This document shows, piece after piece, positions 1-8,790 of a stretch of 36,711 nucleotides of DNA. The DNA is taken from the NCBI GenBank assembly GCA_041671025.1, contig JBAZCI010000009.1, forward strand, positions 1 through 36,711, given 5' to 3'. Within the stretch, counting starts at the first letter, position 1; every line of letters starts with the position of its first letter. A program made the translations under genes and the position numbers. The DNA is from JBAZCI01 sp041671025 (GTDB lineage: Bacteria > Patescibacteriota > Patescibacteriia > UBA10025). The notes under the pieces were generated by a model. The model was not told the origin of the DNA and did not search any database. It was given only the letters and a program-made list of their open reading frames with translations.

Positions 1-648
1 ATCAAGTGCCACGCCTGCCAATGATTTAACCCACGCATCACTCACTGCAAGCGGAACAACCGAGGGCGTCGGTTCTTTCACGGTATGACGGAGATCCGCA
101 AGCCAACGAAATCCGTCGCCAGTAGAACCGGTTTCCGGATGAGATTTTCCTCCGGTCGCCAGGATATATGCGCGGGCTGACAGCCTTGTTCCGCTGACAT
201 CAACACCGACAATTTTCCCGCCTTCCGCAACGCATCCTTTCACCTGTGCGCCCGTGCGGACGGTAACCTTTCCTTGGCGCATATACTTCTCGAGTACGCG
301 AACAACATCTCCCGCCTGTTCGGTAACAGGAAATGCACGCTTATGCGCCTCAACTTTGAGAGGCAGTCCGCGGGATGTAAAAAAAGTAAACGTTTCGGCA
401 ACGCCGAACTGCGAAAAAGACGAATACAAAAATTTCTTTGCCGAACCGTAGTGCGCGAGTAGCCGGTGAATGTCTTCTTCCGCATTGCATATATTGCATC
501 GTCCGCCGCCGGTAATAGCTAATTTCATTCCCAGCCGTTTATTTTTTTCCAACAGGAGCACGCTGAGGCCGCGTTCGGCCGCGCGCCCGGCAGCCATCAT
601 ACCTGAGGCTCCGCCCCCGACGACGATAACATCGAACTGGGTACTCAT
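1..648 (-). CDS. BaiN/HI0933-family NAD(P)/FAD-dependent oxidoreductase (partial, C-terminus outside window)
   Basis: The frame is open from the ATG at 648 to the window edge (216 codons), so only the N-terminal half is visible. It begins with a Rossmann dinucleotide-binding stretch (VIVVGGGASGMMAA) followed by an acidic strand end (LLLEKN), which bind the FAD ADP moiety. Next comes the ITGGGRCN box typical of the HI0933/BaiN flavoprotein family, then an FPVTEQAGDVV stretch and the second FAD motif ATGGKSHPETGSTGDG. These are soluble flavoproteins; BaiN acts in bile-acid reduction in gut bacteria, but most family members have no known substrate. It is the last visible gene of the recJ unit, 9 bases after the hydrolase stop. 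Family assignment is firm; the substrate is unknown. Confidence 0.9.
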   Translation of the reverse strand, partial: MSTQFDVIVVGGGASGMMAAGRAAERGLSVLLLEKNKRLGMKLAITGGGRCNICNAEEDIHRLLAHYGSAKKFLYSSFSQFGVAETFTFFTSRGLPLKVEAHKRAFPVTEQAGDVVRVLEKYMRQGKVTVRTGAQVKGCVAEGGKIVGVDVSGTRLSARAYILATGGKSHPETGSTGDGFRWLADLRHTVKEPTPSVVPLAVSDAWVKSLAGVALD

Positions 649-657
649 AGTTGCATG

Positions 658-1551
658 TTACTCCATGAGAAGATGTCGCGAGAAAAAAGAGGTTACCTTG
701 CTTTCATATTCCCGCGCAGCAACCGTATATGTTCCATGATGGTCCGCACCGTCAACTGACCATAGCTCGGAATGGTCTTTGCGTGAATCAAAAAGTTCAA
801 GCGCCTCGCGAAAAGGAATGCGCTCATCCTTGGTACCGTGAATAATAAGTAGCGGACGCGGATCCATGGTACGCAACGCTTTATACGGATTGATATTCGG
901 AAAGTATACTCCCGTTCGCAACTTGATATAGAGCAGGACAATCCATCCGAACGGAAAAAAAGGAACTTTTGGCAGATATGCTCTGAAGTTCTGTCGAATG
1001 ACCGCTACCATGCGCGAAAATGTTGAATTGACAATGACCGCTTTTATCTCAGGAAATTTGCCGAGCGCCAGCAATGCTACTGCACCGCCCATCGAAAAGC
1101 CGAAAACGCCTAAACGCCGCATATCGACATCGGAACGCGTCCGAAGATATCGGAGTGCTCCCTCAAGATCATGCTGCTCTTTTTGCCCGAAGGTAATATA
1201 TGCGCCCTCACTTTCCCCGGATGCGCGAAAATCAAAAAGAAGAATACTGAACCCTGCTTTATGTAAAAATGCCGCCTGGGGAAGTAATTGCTCTTTTGAC
1301 CGAGAAAAGCCGTGGAGAAGTATTACGGTCGCCGGAGATGTTCCCCGAAAAAAAATGCCCGCGAGCTTTAAACCGTCCTTGCTAAAAAAAGACACTGACT
1401 CCCCTTTCAGATCGTATTTTTTTAGCTCATCCGGCCGGAGTTCGCGCGGTTGCCGAATAACGCGTTCAGCGCAATATACCGAGAAAGATAATATCAGAAA
1501 CAGTGCGCACGACAGGATGATCCACAGGATAAGCGTTAATTGGCCTGTCAT
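658..1551 (-). CDS. Membrane-anchored alpha/beta hydrolase
   Basis: This 297-aa protein has an N-terminal hydrophobic segment (about residues 5-28), so it is probably tethered to the membrane. The rest is an alpha/beta-hydrolase fold: LLHGF (79-82) supplies the oxyanion-hole region, GFSMGG gives nucleophile Ser153, Asp242 sits in HGTKDERIP and His271 or 272 in GADHHGT, so the triad is complete. It resembles the YqkD/FrsA-like serine hydrolase group; an esterase, thioesterase or peptidase role cannot be separated by sequence. Its ATG overlaps the RNase HI stop by 4 bases (ATGA), indicating translational coupling. The physiological substrate is unknown. Confidence 0.88.
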   Translation of the reverse strand: MTGQLTLILWIILSCALFLILSFSVYCAERVIRQPRELRPDELKKYDLKGESVSFFSKDGLKLAGIFFRGTSPATVILLHGFSRSKEQLLPQAAFLHKAGFSILLFDFRASGESEGAYITFGQKEQHDLEGALRYLRTRSDVDMRRLGVFGFSMGGAVALLALGKFPEIKAVIVNSTFSRMVAVIRQNFRAYLPKVPFFPFGWIVLLYIKLRTGVYFPNINPYKALRTMDPRPLLIIHGTKDERIPFREALELFDSRKDHSELWSVDGADHHGTYTVAAREYESKVTSFFSRHLLME

Positions 1552-1961
1552 AGTGCCCGATCAATTGCTTGATTCACCATAGCATCCGCCTCATAATTTT
1601 GTTCCCGCGGAATCCAGCTGAATTCAAGACGCTTGAAATCATGCGTCAAATTCCAGATTTGAACAAACAGTTTCGCCAGCTCGGCATCCTTGACCTTATA
1701 CTCACGGCGAAGTTGTGATGCAACCAGTTCGCTATCAAGGTAAAAATGGAGATGCGTACCGTCATGCTGTTTTGCCTTCTGTATGCCCAAAAGTACGGCA
1801 CGATATTCAGCCTGATTATTTGTTGCTGTTCCGATAAACTCGCCGTAGGACCCGATTACTTTCCCCTCCCGCTTAATCACCGCCCCAATTCCGGAGGGAC
1901 CCGGATTTCCTCGAGCTCCGCCGTCTGTATAAATATCCAAATGTATTTCAGCAGTCGTCAT
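1548..1961 (-). CDS. Ribonuclease HI family protein
   Basis: At 137 aa this has the length of a minimal RNase H fold. The four metal-binding acidic residues are all present: Asp13 in YTDGGARGNPG, Glu52 in NNQAEYRA, Asp76 in LDSELV and Asp126 in YEADAMVN. The sequence resembles the archaeal/Bacillus YpdQ-like branch rather than E. coli RnhA, lacking the basic protrusion. It would cleave the RNA strand of RNA-DNA hybrids, for example R-loops or primer remnants, in the cytoplasm. It overlaps both neighbours by 4 bases, downstream of recJ in the same unit, so a DNA-maintenance role fits. Confidence 0.92.
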   Translation of the reverse strand: MTTAEIHLDIYTDGGARGNPGPSGIGAVIKREGKVIGSYGEFIGTATNNQAEYRAVLLGIQKAKQHDGTHLHFYLDSELVASQLRREYKVKDAELAKLFVQIWNLTHDFKRLEFSWIPREQNYEADAMVNQAIDRAL

Positions 1962-3493
1962 AATACTTCGTCTACCCGTGATTCGCGGATGAGCGTAAAA
2001 AACATGGAATCGGTAAGTAACTCTACCGGCGCGCGGTTATCAGTAAGAATTTCCCCGCCTTCATCAACGCCTCGCGCATCTCTTTGTATCCGGTTCATGA
2101 GCTCTGCAACGTATGGGGAAGAGGGCCGTATACCCGGACGATCAAAATTAACCGGCGTCTCAGAGGCGACAATTAAATAATTAAATGTGTCTTCGTAGTG
2201 AGCGGAATATACGTACGGAAAAACACTGCGGATAGTTGAAAGAATTGAGGTAAGGAGTCGGGAATCGTCATTAACCGCATTGACGTTGATCGCCATAAGT
2301 CCCTGGTCTGTCAGCCTGCTCCTGACCAGGTCAAAAAATTCTTGCGTGGTAAGCTGAAAAGGGATGTAAATCTGCTGGCTGTACGCATCGACAATGATAA
2401 TATCATATCGCTCGTCGGTGCTCTCCAGATAGTGTCTCCCGTCGTCATGGATAATAGTGATCGGTTGCTCATCGAGATTAAAATAGTTTCGGGCGACTGT
2501 TGTAATCTCGGGATCGATCTCAACCGCATCGAGCGAGATATCCTTATCTTTCTCAATTTCTGTTGTATAGATTCGAGATGTTGTACCGCCTGCATGCCCG
2601 ATATTGAGTACGTTAACATCCTGATGATCGATGTAATACGGCAATACGGCAAAGTAATCGAAGTACGACGAGGTAAACGGGCTCGACGCGGAATACATGG
2701 ATTGAATCCCCCTCCCGTCATTTGTTCTCAGCGTAAGCATTCCGTCATCCTCCTGCACCACTTCAATGTACTGATACGGTGATTCCGTTGAATAGAGCAG
2801 CCCGGGGCGGTCCTTGAGCGGAGCACCGGCACTCAACGCCCAGAGAATGAGCGGAATAGCAGCAAGGCCGATAACCCACTTTTTTTTAGCCAACAGGCCG
2901 ATAACCGCGATGATACACAACAGGGAAGAAAAAAAATATAGCGTTTCCCGTGATCCAAGAAACGGAATAGTCCCGAACGTGGTGCTCAGCGCGCCAAGTA
3001 TGCTGCCAAGTGTTGAAAACGCATATACATTCCCTGCGGTGTTGCCCACCGTGGCAACGTCCTTTGCGAGAAGTCGTATAACAAACGGACTTACTGTTCC
3101 CAACAGAAAGAGCGGGACAAAAAAGAGGAGTAAAATTGAAATGAAGGAGCCGATAATCATGATCATTTGAAACCCGCCCAGCCCGAGTACCACGGATGAA
3201 ATGACAAACCGGAAAACCAAGGGTATACACGCGGTTAACAGGCCGGACACCAGCACAATCCAATATAAAAGCCGCGGATCAGGACGAAGATCTGAAAACT
3301 TGCCGCCAATCCAGTACCCAAGCGCCAAGGCCGCCAGCGTAACCGAAATGATGTTCCCCCAAATAAATATGGAATTCCCGAAGAACGGCGCAAGAATCCG
3401 GGATGCGGTCAATTCAACGGCGAGACATGATGCGCCGGTTATAAAAACGAGTACAAAGGGAAATATGTTTTTTTTCTGTCCGCTATCCGCCAT
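1958..3493 (-). CDS. Fused multi-pass membrane / spermidine-synthase-like protein
   Basis: The N-terminal half (about residues 1-220) is strongly hydrophobic with some seven or eight predicted membrane helices. The C-terminal half is a spermidine-synthase-type methyltransferase fold: LNIGHAGGTTSRI corresponds to the nucleotide-binding glycine loop, VEIDPEI to the ribose-binding acidic residue, HDDGRHYL and DIIIVDAYS to motifs III and IV. The normal GGGDG loop is altered to GHAGGT and the aspartate of the aminopropyl site (usually DSxDP) is replaced by DAY, so genuine aminopropyl transfer is doubtful. I prefer the ATG at 3493 over a TTG five codons upstream; it overlaps the recJ end by 11 bases. 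Such fusions are common in uncultivated bacteria and have no settled function. Confidence 0.85.
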   Translation of the reverse strand: MADSGQKKNIFPFVLVFITGASCLAVELTASRILAPFFGNSIFIWGNIISVTLAALALGYWIGGKFSDLRPDPRLLYWIVLVSGLLTACIPLVFRFVISSVVLGLGGFQMIMIIGSFISILLLFFVPLFLLGTVSPFVIRLLAKDVATVGNTAGNVYAFSTLGSILGALSTTFGTIPFLGSRETLYFFSSLLCIIAVIGLLAKKKWVIGLAAIPLILWALSAGAPLKDRPGLLYSTESPYQYIEVVQEDDGMLTLRTNDGRGIQSMYSASSPFTSSYFDYFAVLPYYIDHQDVNVLNIGHAGGTTSRIYTTEIEKDKDISLDAVEIDPEITTVARNYFNLDEQPITIIHDDGRHYLESTDERYDIIIVDAYSQQIYIPFQLTTQEFFDLVRSRLTDQGLMAINVNAVNDDSRLLTSILSTIRSVFPYVYSAHYEDTFNYLIVASETPVNFDRPGIRPSSPYVAELMNRIQRDARGVDEGGEILTDNRAPVELLTDSMFFTLIRESRVDEVL

Positions 3494-5198
3494 ATGGTTT
3501 GCTATCAATAAGTTTTAGTTGTATCTCCCGGTTGCCGTTCCACTCATTCACCGAGACTTCATACATCATATCAATACGGCTTCCTGCTGTCAGCTTGCCG
3601 TTGCGACCGTCAGCTCCGCTAAAAGCCATAACTTTGCGTACTAATCCCGATGCCTGTGATACCATCAGGCGGAGATGTTTACCGTCTTTGCCCACCGGAA
3701 TAACTTCATCGAGCGAGACCCCTTCTGCAACAAACCGCGGCTTGGGATTATGCTCTCCAAACGGTTCAAAACCCTCCAGCGTACCGATGAGTTCCCAATC
3801 CACCCGGTCAAGATCGAGGCGCATGTCGGCAGAAAGCACAGAAACAAGATCCTCAGATCGCAATACTTTTTTACCTAATGCATGGAATGTTTTTTTAAAA
3901 AGCTCCAAACGTTCCTGCGGAAGGGTAAATCCGCATGCCTGTGAGTGTCCGCCAAACCGGTCAAACAGTTCCGCATGCTCCACGAGCGCCTGCGTGATAT
4001 CAAACGCTTCAATACTACGTCCCGACCCGACAATCTCCTCACCCTTATGCGTCATGGCAAATACCGGCCGGTGATAGCGGTCGGCTATTCTGCCCGCAAC
4101 GAGTCCGATGAGACCGACGGGCCATTCAGCCCCTTCGACAAACATGATGTGTTCAGGCTTTTCGGAAATCTGTTTTTCTGCATCTTTCACAAGTGTTTCA
4201 GTAAGTCGCTGTCTTTGTTTATTTTTCTGATCAAGTTTTTCCGCAAGTTCAGTCGCAATAGTTGCGTCTTTTTCAATCAACAGCTCAAAGGCGCTGTTCG
4301 CATGATCCATCCGTCCTGCAGCATTTAACCGGGGACCGATTTGAAAACCGATCGATGTGGTATCGAGCTTTTCCGGCGTGTTACCCATCACATTGACAAG
4401 CTGTTGAATGCCCGCCCGGCGGCTTTTACGAAGGACGACGAGGCCGTAATGGACGAGCGTTCTATTTTCGCCGATGAGCGGCATCATATCAGTCACCGTA
4501 CTGATCGCGACCAGATCAAGAAGCCATTTATCGTATCCTTCAGGAAGTCGGTGCGCGGTCCGTGCGTCATGCATGACCAGCGCCTGGGCAAGCTTGTAGG
4601 CGACACCGACACCCGCTAAATGACGGAATGGGTAGGTCTCCCCTTCCAACTGAGGATTGAGAAAAGCATAGGGTTTAGGCAGCTTGGCAGGCTGGTGATG
4701 ATGATCTGTTACGATTACGTCGATACCGCTATCCTGCGCAAGCGTAATTTCCTCGATGTTGCTCGTGCCACAATCGCAGGTGACGATAAGTTGGGACCCG
4801 CGTTTGATCAGTTCTTTCACTGCAGGGACATTTAGACCATATCCTTCCGTCTCCCGATGCGGCAGGTGTACATGCACGTCATGAGCCCCTAAGTCGGTCA
4901 GAATATCATGCAAAACGGCAGACGAGCATACGCCGTCCGCGTCATAGTCTCCGTATACGACGATCGATTCCTTTTTTTCTATCGCTCGCATGATCCGATC
5001 AACTGCCTTTTGCATGTCCCGAAACAAAAAAGGGTCGTGCACATCCTCACCCCAATCGGGGTTCAAAAACTCGTCGATTTGCTCCTGCGTCCGAACACCA
5101 CGGTTATACAGCAACTGCAAAACAACCGGATGCAGCTCCGGAAACCTGTTCCTAACGTCATCAGTAATCTGCGGAGCAACAATCCATTTTTTAGGCAT
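3483..5198 (-). CDS. recJ: Single-stranded-DNA-specific exonuclease RecJ
   Basis: This 571-aa protein is a 5'-3' single-strand DNA exonuclease used in recombination and mismatch or base-excision repair. The DHH phosphoesterase motifs are present: VVYGDYDADG (80-89), TCDCGTSN, and VTDHHHQP, followed by the DHHA1 substrate-binding motif GGHSQACGF and a C-terminal OB-like region. Length fits the bacterial RecJ core. A longer open frame reaches 5333, but its first 45 residues look non-coding and contain the promoter, so the start is the ATG at 5198. The promoter's -10 ends only 10 bases before this ATG, predicting an almost leaderless mRNA. It heads a five-gene unit. Confidence 0.95.
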   Translation of the reverse strand: MPKKWIVAPQITDDVRNRFPELHPVVLQLLYNRGVRTQEQIDEFLNPDWGEDVHDPFLFRDMQKAVDRIMRAIEKKESIVVYGDYDADGVCSSAVLHDILTDLGAHDVHVHLPHRETEGYGLNVPAVKELIKRGSQLIVTCDCGTSNIEEITLAQDSGIDVIVTDHHHQPAKLPKPYAFLNPQLEGETYPFRHLAGVGVAYKLAQALVMHDARTAHRLPEGYDKWLLDLVAISTVTDMMPLIGENRTLVHYGLVVLRKSRRAGIQQLVNVMGNTPEKLDTTSIGFQIGPRLNAAGRMDHANSAFELLIEKDATIATELAEKLDQKNKQRQRLTETLVKDAEKQISEKPEHIMFVEGAEWPVGLIGLVAGRIADRYHRPVFAMTHKGEEIVGSGRSIEAFDITQALVEHAELFDRFGGHSQACGFTLPQERLELFKKTFHALGKKVLRSEDLVSVLSADMRLDLDRVDWELIGTLEGFEPFGEHNPKPRFVAEGVSLDEVIPVGKDGKHLRLMVSQASGLVRKVMAFSGADGRNGKLTAGSRIDMMYEVSVNEWNGNREIQLKLIDSKPYGG

Positions 5199-5208
5199 AT
5201 ACCAACAA

Positions 5209-5237
5209 AATATAGCAAAAAAAGGGCTTATTGACAA
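5209..5237 (-). promoter_or_regulatory. recJ operon promoter (near-leaderless)
   Basis: On the minus strand TTGTCA (5232-5237) is separated by exactly 17 bases from TATATT (5209-5214). Ten bases remain to the recJ ATG at 5198, so the 5' untranslated leader would be about 3-4 nucleotides, with no room for a ribosome-binding site. Confidence 0.7.
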
Positions 5238-5260
5238 TGCATCCCCCTTTTTAGTACAGT
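5231..5260 (+). promoter_or_regulatory. Divergent promoter for the 5308 gene, sharing its -35 with recJ
   Basis: TTGACA at 5231-5236 lies 18 bases before TACAGT at 5255-5260. The -35 hexamer overlaps the recJ -35 on the opposite strand (the site reads TTGACAA / TTGTCAA), so the two promoters should compete for RNA polymerase or be co-regulated. The -10 is weaker than that of recJ. Confidence 0.5.
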
Positions 5261-5307
5261 CGTGGTAATAGAACATTAACATATTACCCAATGGACGGAG
5301 GGAAACC

Positions 5308-6924
5308 ATGGGACACATTGGAAATACGAACATTAGTAACGAAGTTTATCGTGCGCTCGAACTATTCGGCAGAAGTAATCATGAGAAACACATCACTCGC
5401 TTATCCGGATTATTGTTCGAAGGCGATGAGCGCGAGGCACGAATTTCCACATCGAGCGCCTCTACTCTGAAATGCCTTATCCGTGCGCTGGCAAGTAGCT
5501 GTCTTCAAATTGACGCCAGTATCATCGAGCGTTCGTTAGTTGAGACTACACAACCAGTATTCGCGCGTGTTACTAACGAACCCAGATTTTCAGTGATTCC
5601 GTCGCTCAAAGCGGCAATTCACGGACTTTTTGCTAAAATTGCAAAAAATTGCATAGAAAATGGAAATATCATTCTCTATGCAAAAATCATCGACATTATA
5701 GAGGAAAACGACTCGGAGATGCGATATCTGTCAGGCCTGATGTACGGACATCATCTTACGCAAAGCGGGAGGACAGTTGAGAACGCTCTCAATTTTTGGA
5801 ACGCCCTGCTAAAGATGTACGGCCAGGCACTGACCATTGCAGCATCCTCACCTCAGGGTGACGCTGATTCGAGAATAACGCCGTATGTAAAACCACTCCT
5901 CTTCACCATGAAAGATCTCTCCAACAAGCCCTGCGTTGATCGCTATCCCGAAAAAAGGGCACTTACTATCCTGGTTGAACATTGCGCAAACAGCAACACA
6001 GAAGTCGAGGGTTGCCTCATGAGCATACTGAATATCTATTACCGCGGCAAATACCCCGAGGTAGTGACGCACAGCAAGCTCGAAGCAAAACTCACACTAA
6101 AGCACGAAACGCTTAAGACAGCTTCGCAGATACGTATGGCGAAACCTTCACTCGTACTATCTGATGAACTCGCTCCAAAGTTGATTGAGCTTTTTTCGTC
6201 GGAAGTTGCAAGGCATCAATTACTGCTTGAAGAGGTCAGGACATTCATGGACAACTTCAACCGGCACAGGGGGGAGATATATCAGTGCTTTCAACAAAAG
6301 TGCGCTGAAATTCTCACTCAATACCGCCGCTGGATCCTCCCCGAGGGAGAAGACGGATTTGACGTATCCCTTACTCCGCTTTACCGAATAGGCATACGCA
6401 AGATTCGATTTTACCCCGAGGGAATGAAGTTTCCGGATATTGTCGTCCAGATCGATGCACTCAAAGAAGCATCGACAATTATTACGTACTACGGAATGCT
6501 TGAGAATTTCAAGCTTGAATGTTCGCCTGTAGTATTTCTCAACTACGACGGGATCGATCCTAGTGTTCTGCATATCCTCTTGCAGTTCCTTATCGTCGAT
6601 GTCATGCATCAAATTGTCGTTCCTGCCTCTTTCATGAAGGAGCAGTCATCAGGCAAGATACTTCGCCGGCAAGCATGTGCAAACGTGCTCATCAAAAAAA
6701 CCCGTCCTAAATTTAGACGCCTAGTAGAAGGGACTCATTCAACTAAACGTGCTCATGCGCTAATGACAGAGGAGGCTCCTCAAGGTTGGGCGATACCCGA
6801 TGGAATGACATATGAACGCATTCATGACCAAATAATTCCCATTGGACCGAAAAAAAGTTCACAGTCTGATGAGGTATTTACGTACACAGATGATTCGTTC
6901 TTTTCCTCATTCCAATCGGATTGA
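5308..6924 (+). CDS. Unknown protein, 538 aa
   Basis: I recognise no family. The ATG at 5308 follows a clear ribosome-binding site (GGAGGG, 5 bases upstream). The protein has no signal peptide or membrane segment, so it is predicted cytosolic. The first 350 residues look mainly alpha-helical. The C-terminal part (about 360-470) alternates strands and helices (RIGIRKIRFYPEG, FPDIVVQIDAL), followed by a basic stretch and an acidic, Ser-rich tail. It stands alone on its strand, divergent from recJ with a shared promoter region, and ends in an intrinsic terminator. Composition matches the neighbours, so recent transfer is not suggested. A link to DNA repair through recJ is only a guess from position. 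Confidence 0.85.
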   Translation: MGHIGNTNISNEVYRALELFGRSNHEKHITRLSGLLFEGDEREARISTSSASTLKCLIRALASSCLQIDASIIERSLVETTQPVFARVTNEPRFSVIPSLKAAIHGLFAKIAKNCIENGNIILYAKIIDIIEENDSEMRYLSGLMYGHHLTQSGRTVENALNFWNALLKMYGQALTIAASSPQGDADSRITPYVKPLLFTMKDLSNKPCVDRYPEKRALTILVEHCANSNTEVEGCLMSILNIYYRGKYPEVVTHSKLEAKLTLKHETLKTASQIRMAKPSLVLSDELAPKLIELFSSEVARHQLLLEEVRTFMDNFNRHRGEIYQCFQQKCAEILTQYRRWILPEGEDGFDVSLTPLYRIGIRKIRFYPEGMKFPDIVVQIDALKEASTIITYYGMLENFKLECSPVVFLNYDGIDPSVLHILLQFLIVDVMHQIVVPASFMKEQSSGKILRRQACANVLIKKTRPKFRRLVEGTHSTKRAHALMTEEAPQGWAIPDGMTYERIHDQIIPIGPKKSSQSDEVFTYTDDSFFSSFQSD

Positions 6925-6945
6925 AAATTCGCACAACAAAAACAT

Positions 6946-6974
6946 CCACCGGAATACGCTTCGGTGGTTTTTTT
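6946..6974. terminator. Bidirectional intrinsic terminator
   Basis: CCACCG (6946-6951) pairs with CGGTGG (6962-6967) and is followed by seven T residues on the plus strand, ending the 5308 gene. Read on the minus strand the same hairpin is followed by ATGTTTTTG and sits just past the stop of the PfkB kinase gene, so it probably closes that transcript too. Confidence 0.85.
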
Positions 6975-7932
6975 ATTTCAACGAAATCGAATTCTTAAAA
7001 TTTTTACGATATCTCCCCTCAAATTCCGAGGCTGTGAAGCTGTGCGTCTGCGTACCGTACGCCTCAACCGTATATACACTCGCAACCGCACCGAGCTTGC
7101 CGCACACATCAAGTGAAAGACCGCGGAGATACCCGTAGAGAAACCCCGCACGATAAGCATCCCCTGCCCCGGTCGGATCAGACGTATTCTTGGGTTTTGC
7201 CGGAGGAATGCGGAAACGTGCGCTCCCGGACCTTACCACAGACCCTTTGGGACCCAATGTCGTGACCGCTACCTTCGCTCTGCGTAAAAGTTCGTGTTCA
7301 GTCATGTGCGCAGCCCGTAGTACAAGTGAAAGTTCGTAATCATTGGAAAAAAATATTTCTGCTCCTGAAACGCCGTTCTTCAATGTTGCCGGTGAAAGCG
7401 CAGGAATCGCCTGCCCGGGATCAAATGCGTACCGAATGTGCGATTTTTTAAAAATTCCGGGCAAAGTTTTCATATCGGCAAGCGATCCGGGGGAGATAAT
7501 CCCAAAATCCGTCTGAGACAAAAGAACCCGTGGAACCTTCCCGTTTGGAGCACGAAGCGCACCCGGATGAAAAGCAGTAATCTGATTATCATCCTGGTCG
7601 GTAATGAGATATGCTGCAGCGGTTCGTTCCTTTTGAATAATACGGATGTACCGGGTGTTGATTTTATGACGTTCCAGCCACCAACGATATCCCTCGAAAT
7701 CATTCCCGGCCGGCGCCCATACTACGGGTTTCGCGCCTAACAGACGCAACGAGTACGCGATGTTACCGGCTGTACCCCCAAAACTTTCCGTAAACGTATC
7801 AATATTAAAACTGACATTAATAGAATGGATTTTCGATGCAATAATGTGTTCGCGAAAACGCCCGGGAAAATTCATAATCCGGTCAAAAGCGAGCGATCCT
7901 GCGACGAGAATCGTTGGGTGCTGAACACTCAT
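6973..7932 (-). CDS. PfkB-family carbohydrate/nucleoside kinase
   Basis: This 319-aa protein is a ribokinase-fold kinase. It has the N-terminal PfkB signature FGGTAGNIAYSL (51-62) and the C-terminal signature with anion hole and catalytic base DPTGAGDAYRAG (Asp258). The VEAYGTQTH stretch near the C-terminus and the short N-terminal strand pattern resemble the archaeal nucleoside-kinase/adenosine-kinase branch more than phosphofructokinase. It may phosphorylate a nucleoside or sugar with ATP; the substrate cannot be fixed by sequence. It follows korB by 3 bases and is the last gene of the long metabolic run, before the terminator at 6946-6974. Confidence 0.88.
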   Translation of the reverse strand: MSVQHPTILVAGSLAFDRIMNFPGRFREHIIASKIHSINVSFNIDTFTESFGGTAGNIAYSLRLLGAKPVVWAPAGNDFEGYRWWLERHKINTRYIRIIQKERTAAAYLITDQDDNQITAFHPGALRAPNGKVPRVLLSQTDFGIISPGSLADMKTLPGIFKKSHIRYAFDPGQAIPALSPATLKNGVSGAEIFFSNDYELSLVLRAAHMTEHELLRRAKVAVTTLGPKGSVVRSGSARFRIPPAKPKNTSDPTGAGDAYRAGFLYGYLRGLSLDVCGKLGAVASVYTVEAYGTQTHSFTASEFEGRYRKNFKNSISLK

Positions 7933-7935
7933 ACC

Positions 7936-8790
7936 TTACACAAAATCCTTCAAAGACGGCCGCACATCGATACCGTCAAGCGGCTGATGAACAAGCGGAC
8001 CGTTCTTCAACTGCGGCAGCGCTTCATGGTAGGGTTGCCGTTCATGGAGATATATGACGCCCGTGGCGAGCCGTTCTAATTCTCGGGCTTTTTGGACTGC
8101 GACATGCCAGTCCGTCGGTGTATACCCTTCCTTTTCAAGCTCATATACCCTTCGATAAAACCACTGGAATGTATTGTGTTTGTTAAACGTCACACAAGGC
8201 TGTAACGCATTCACAAAGGAAAATCCTTTGTATTGAATCGCTTTTTTGATCAGATCGGTCAGTTGTATCGTATTACCCGAAAAACCTTGAGCGACAAACC
8301 CCGCGCCGCCTGCCAAAGCTACGGTAAGCGGATTCACGGGTTCTTCAATCACACCGCCCGGTGTAGATTTTGATTCATAGCCCTTTTCAGAAGTAGGAGA
8401 CGTCTGGCCAGTGGTGAGACCGTATACCTGATTATCATGGACGAGAAGAGTGATGTCATGATTACCGCGACACGCGGTTAAAAAGTGGTTCATCCCTTCT
8501 CCATATGTATCGCCGTCACCTGCCACTACAATGACATTGAGCGACTGGTTGGCAAGCTTAATCCCTTCGGCTGCGGGGAGAGCCCGTCCGTGTAATCCGT
8601 GGAAGCCGTACGTGTTTATCGTGTTTGCCATATTGCCGGAACATCCGATGCCGTACACCACAACGGTGTTATGATGATCCAGTCCCAACTCATCCATCGC
8701 ATTTTTCAATGAAGTCCAAATGCCAAAATCACCGCAACCCGGACACCACGTCGGATTATGTTTGGTATTAAATTGTTGTCCCTTAAGCAT
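7936..8790 (-). CDS. korB: 2-oxoacid:ferredoxin oxidoreductase, beta subunit
   Basis: The 284-aa beta subunit binds thiamine diphosphate and a [4Fe-4S] cluster. WCPGCG (Cys16, Cys19), Cys50 in YGIGCSG and a later Cys in the LQPCVTFN motif fit the four cluster ligands. The TPP/magnesium motif begins GDGDTYGEGMNH and continues to NQVYGLTTGQTSPTS. With KorA it oxidatively decarboxylates a 2-oxoacid (pyruvate, 2-oxoglutarate or a branched-chain acid) to an acyl-CoA, reducing ferredoxin. The start overlaps the korA stop by 8 bases. The adjacent ADP-forming acyl-CoA synthetase makes pyruvate or branched 2-oxoacid use more likely than a biosynthetic role. Confidence 0.93.
   Translation of the reverse strand: MLKGQQFNTKHNPTWCPGCGDFGIWTSLKNAMDELGLDHHNTVVVYGIGCSGNMANTINTYGFHGLHGRALPAAEGIKLANQSLNVIVVAGDGDTYGEGMNHFLTACRGNHDITLLVHDNQVYGLTTGQTSPTSEKGYESKSTPGGVIEEPVNPLTVALAGGAGFVAQGFSGNTIQLTDLIKKAIQYKGFSFVNALQPCVTFNKHNTFQWFYRRVYELEKEGYTPTDWHVAVQKARELERLATGVIYLHERQPYHEALPQLKNGPLVHQPLDGIDVRPSLKDFV

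Noticed and set aside
240..648. Apparent frameshift in the BaiN-like flavoprotein and a 81-aa minus-strand frame (240-485).
   Set aside because: Careful reverse translation of 361-480 gave one continuous frame (FLYSSFSQFGVAETFTFFTSRG), so the gene is intact to the window edge and the 81-aa frame is a shadow.
5199..5333. Longer recJ frame starting at 5333.
   Set aside because: It adds 45 unusual residues and covers the -35/-10 promoter and the divergent gene's start; the family begins at MPKKW.
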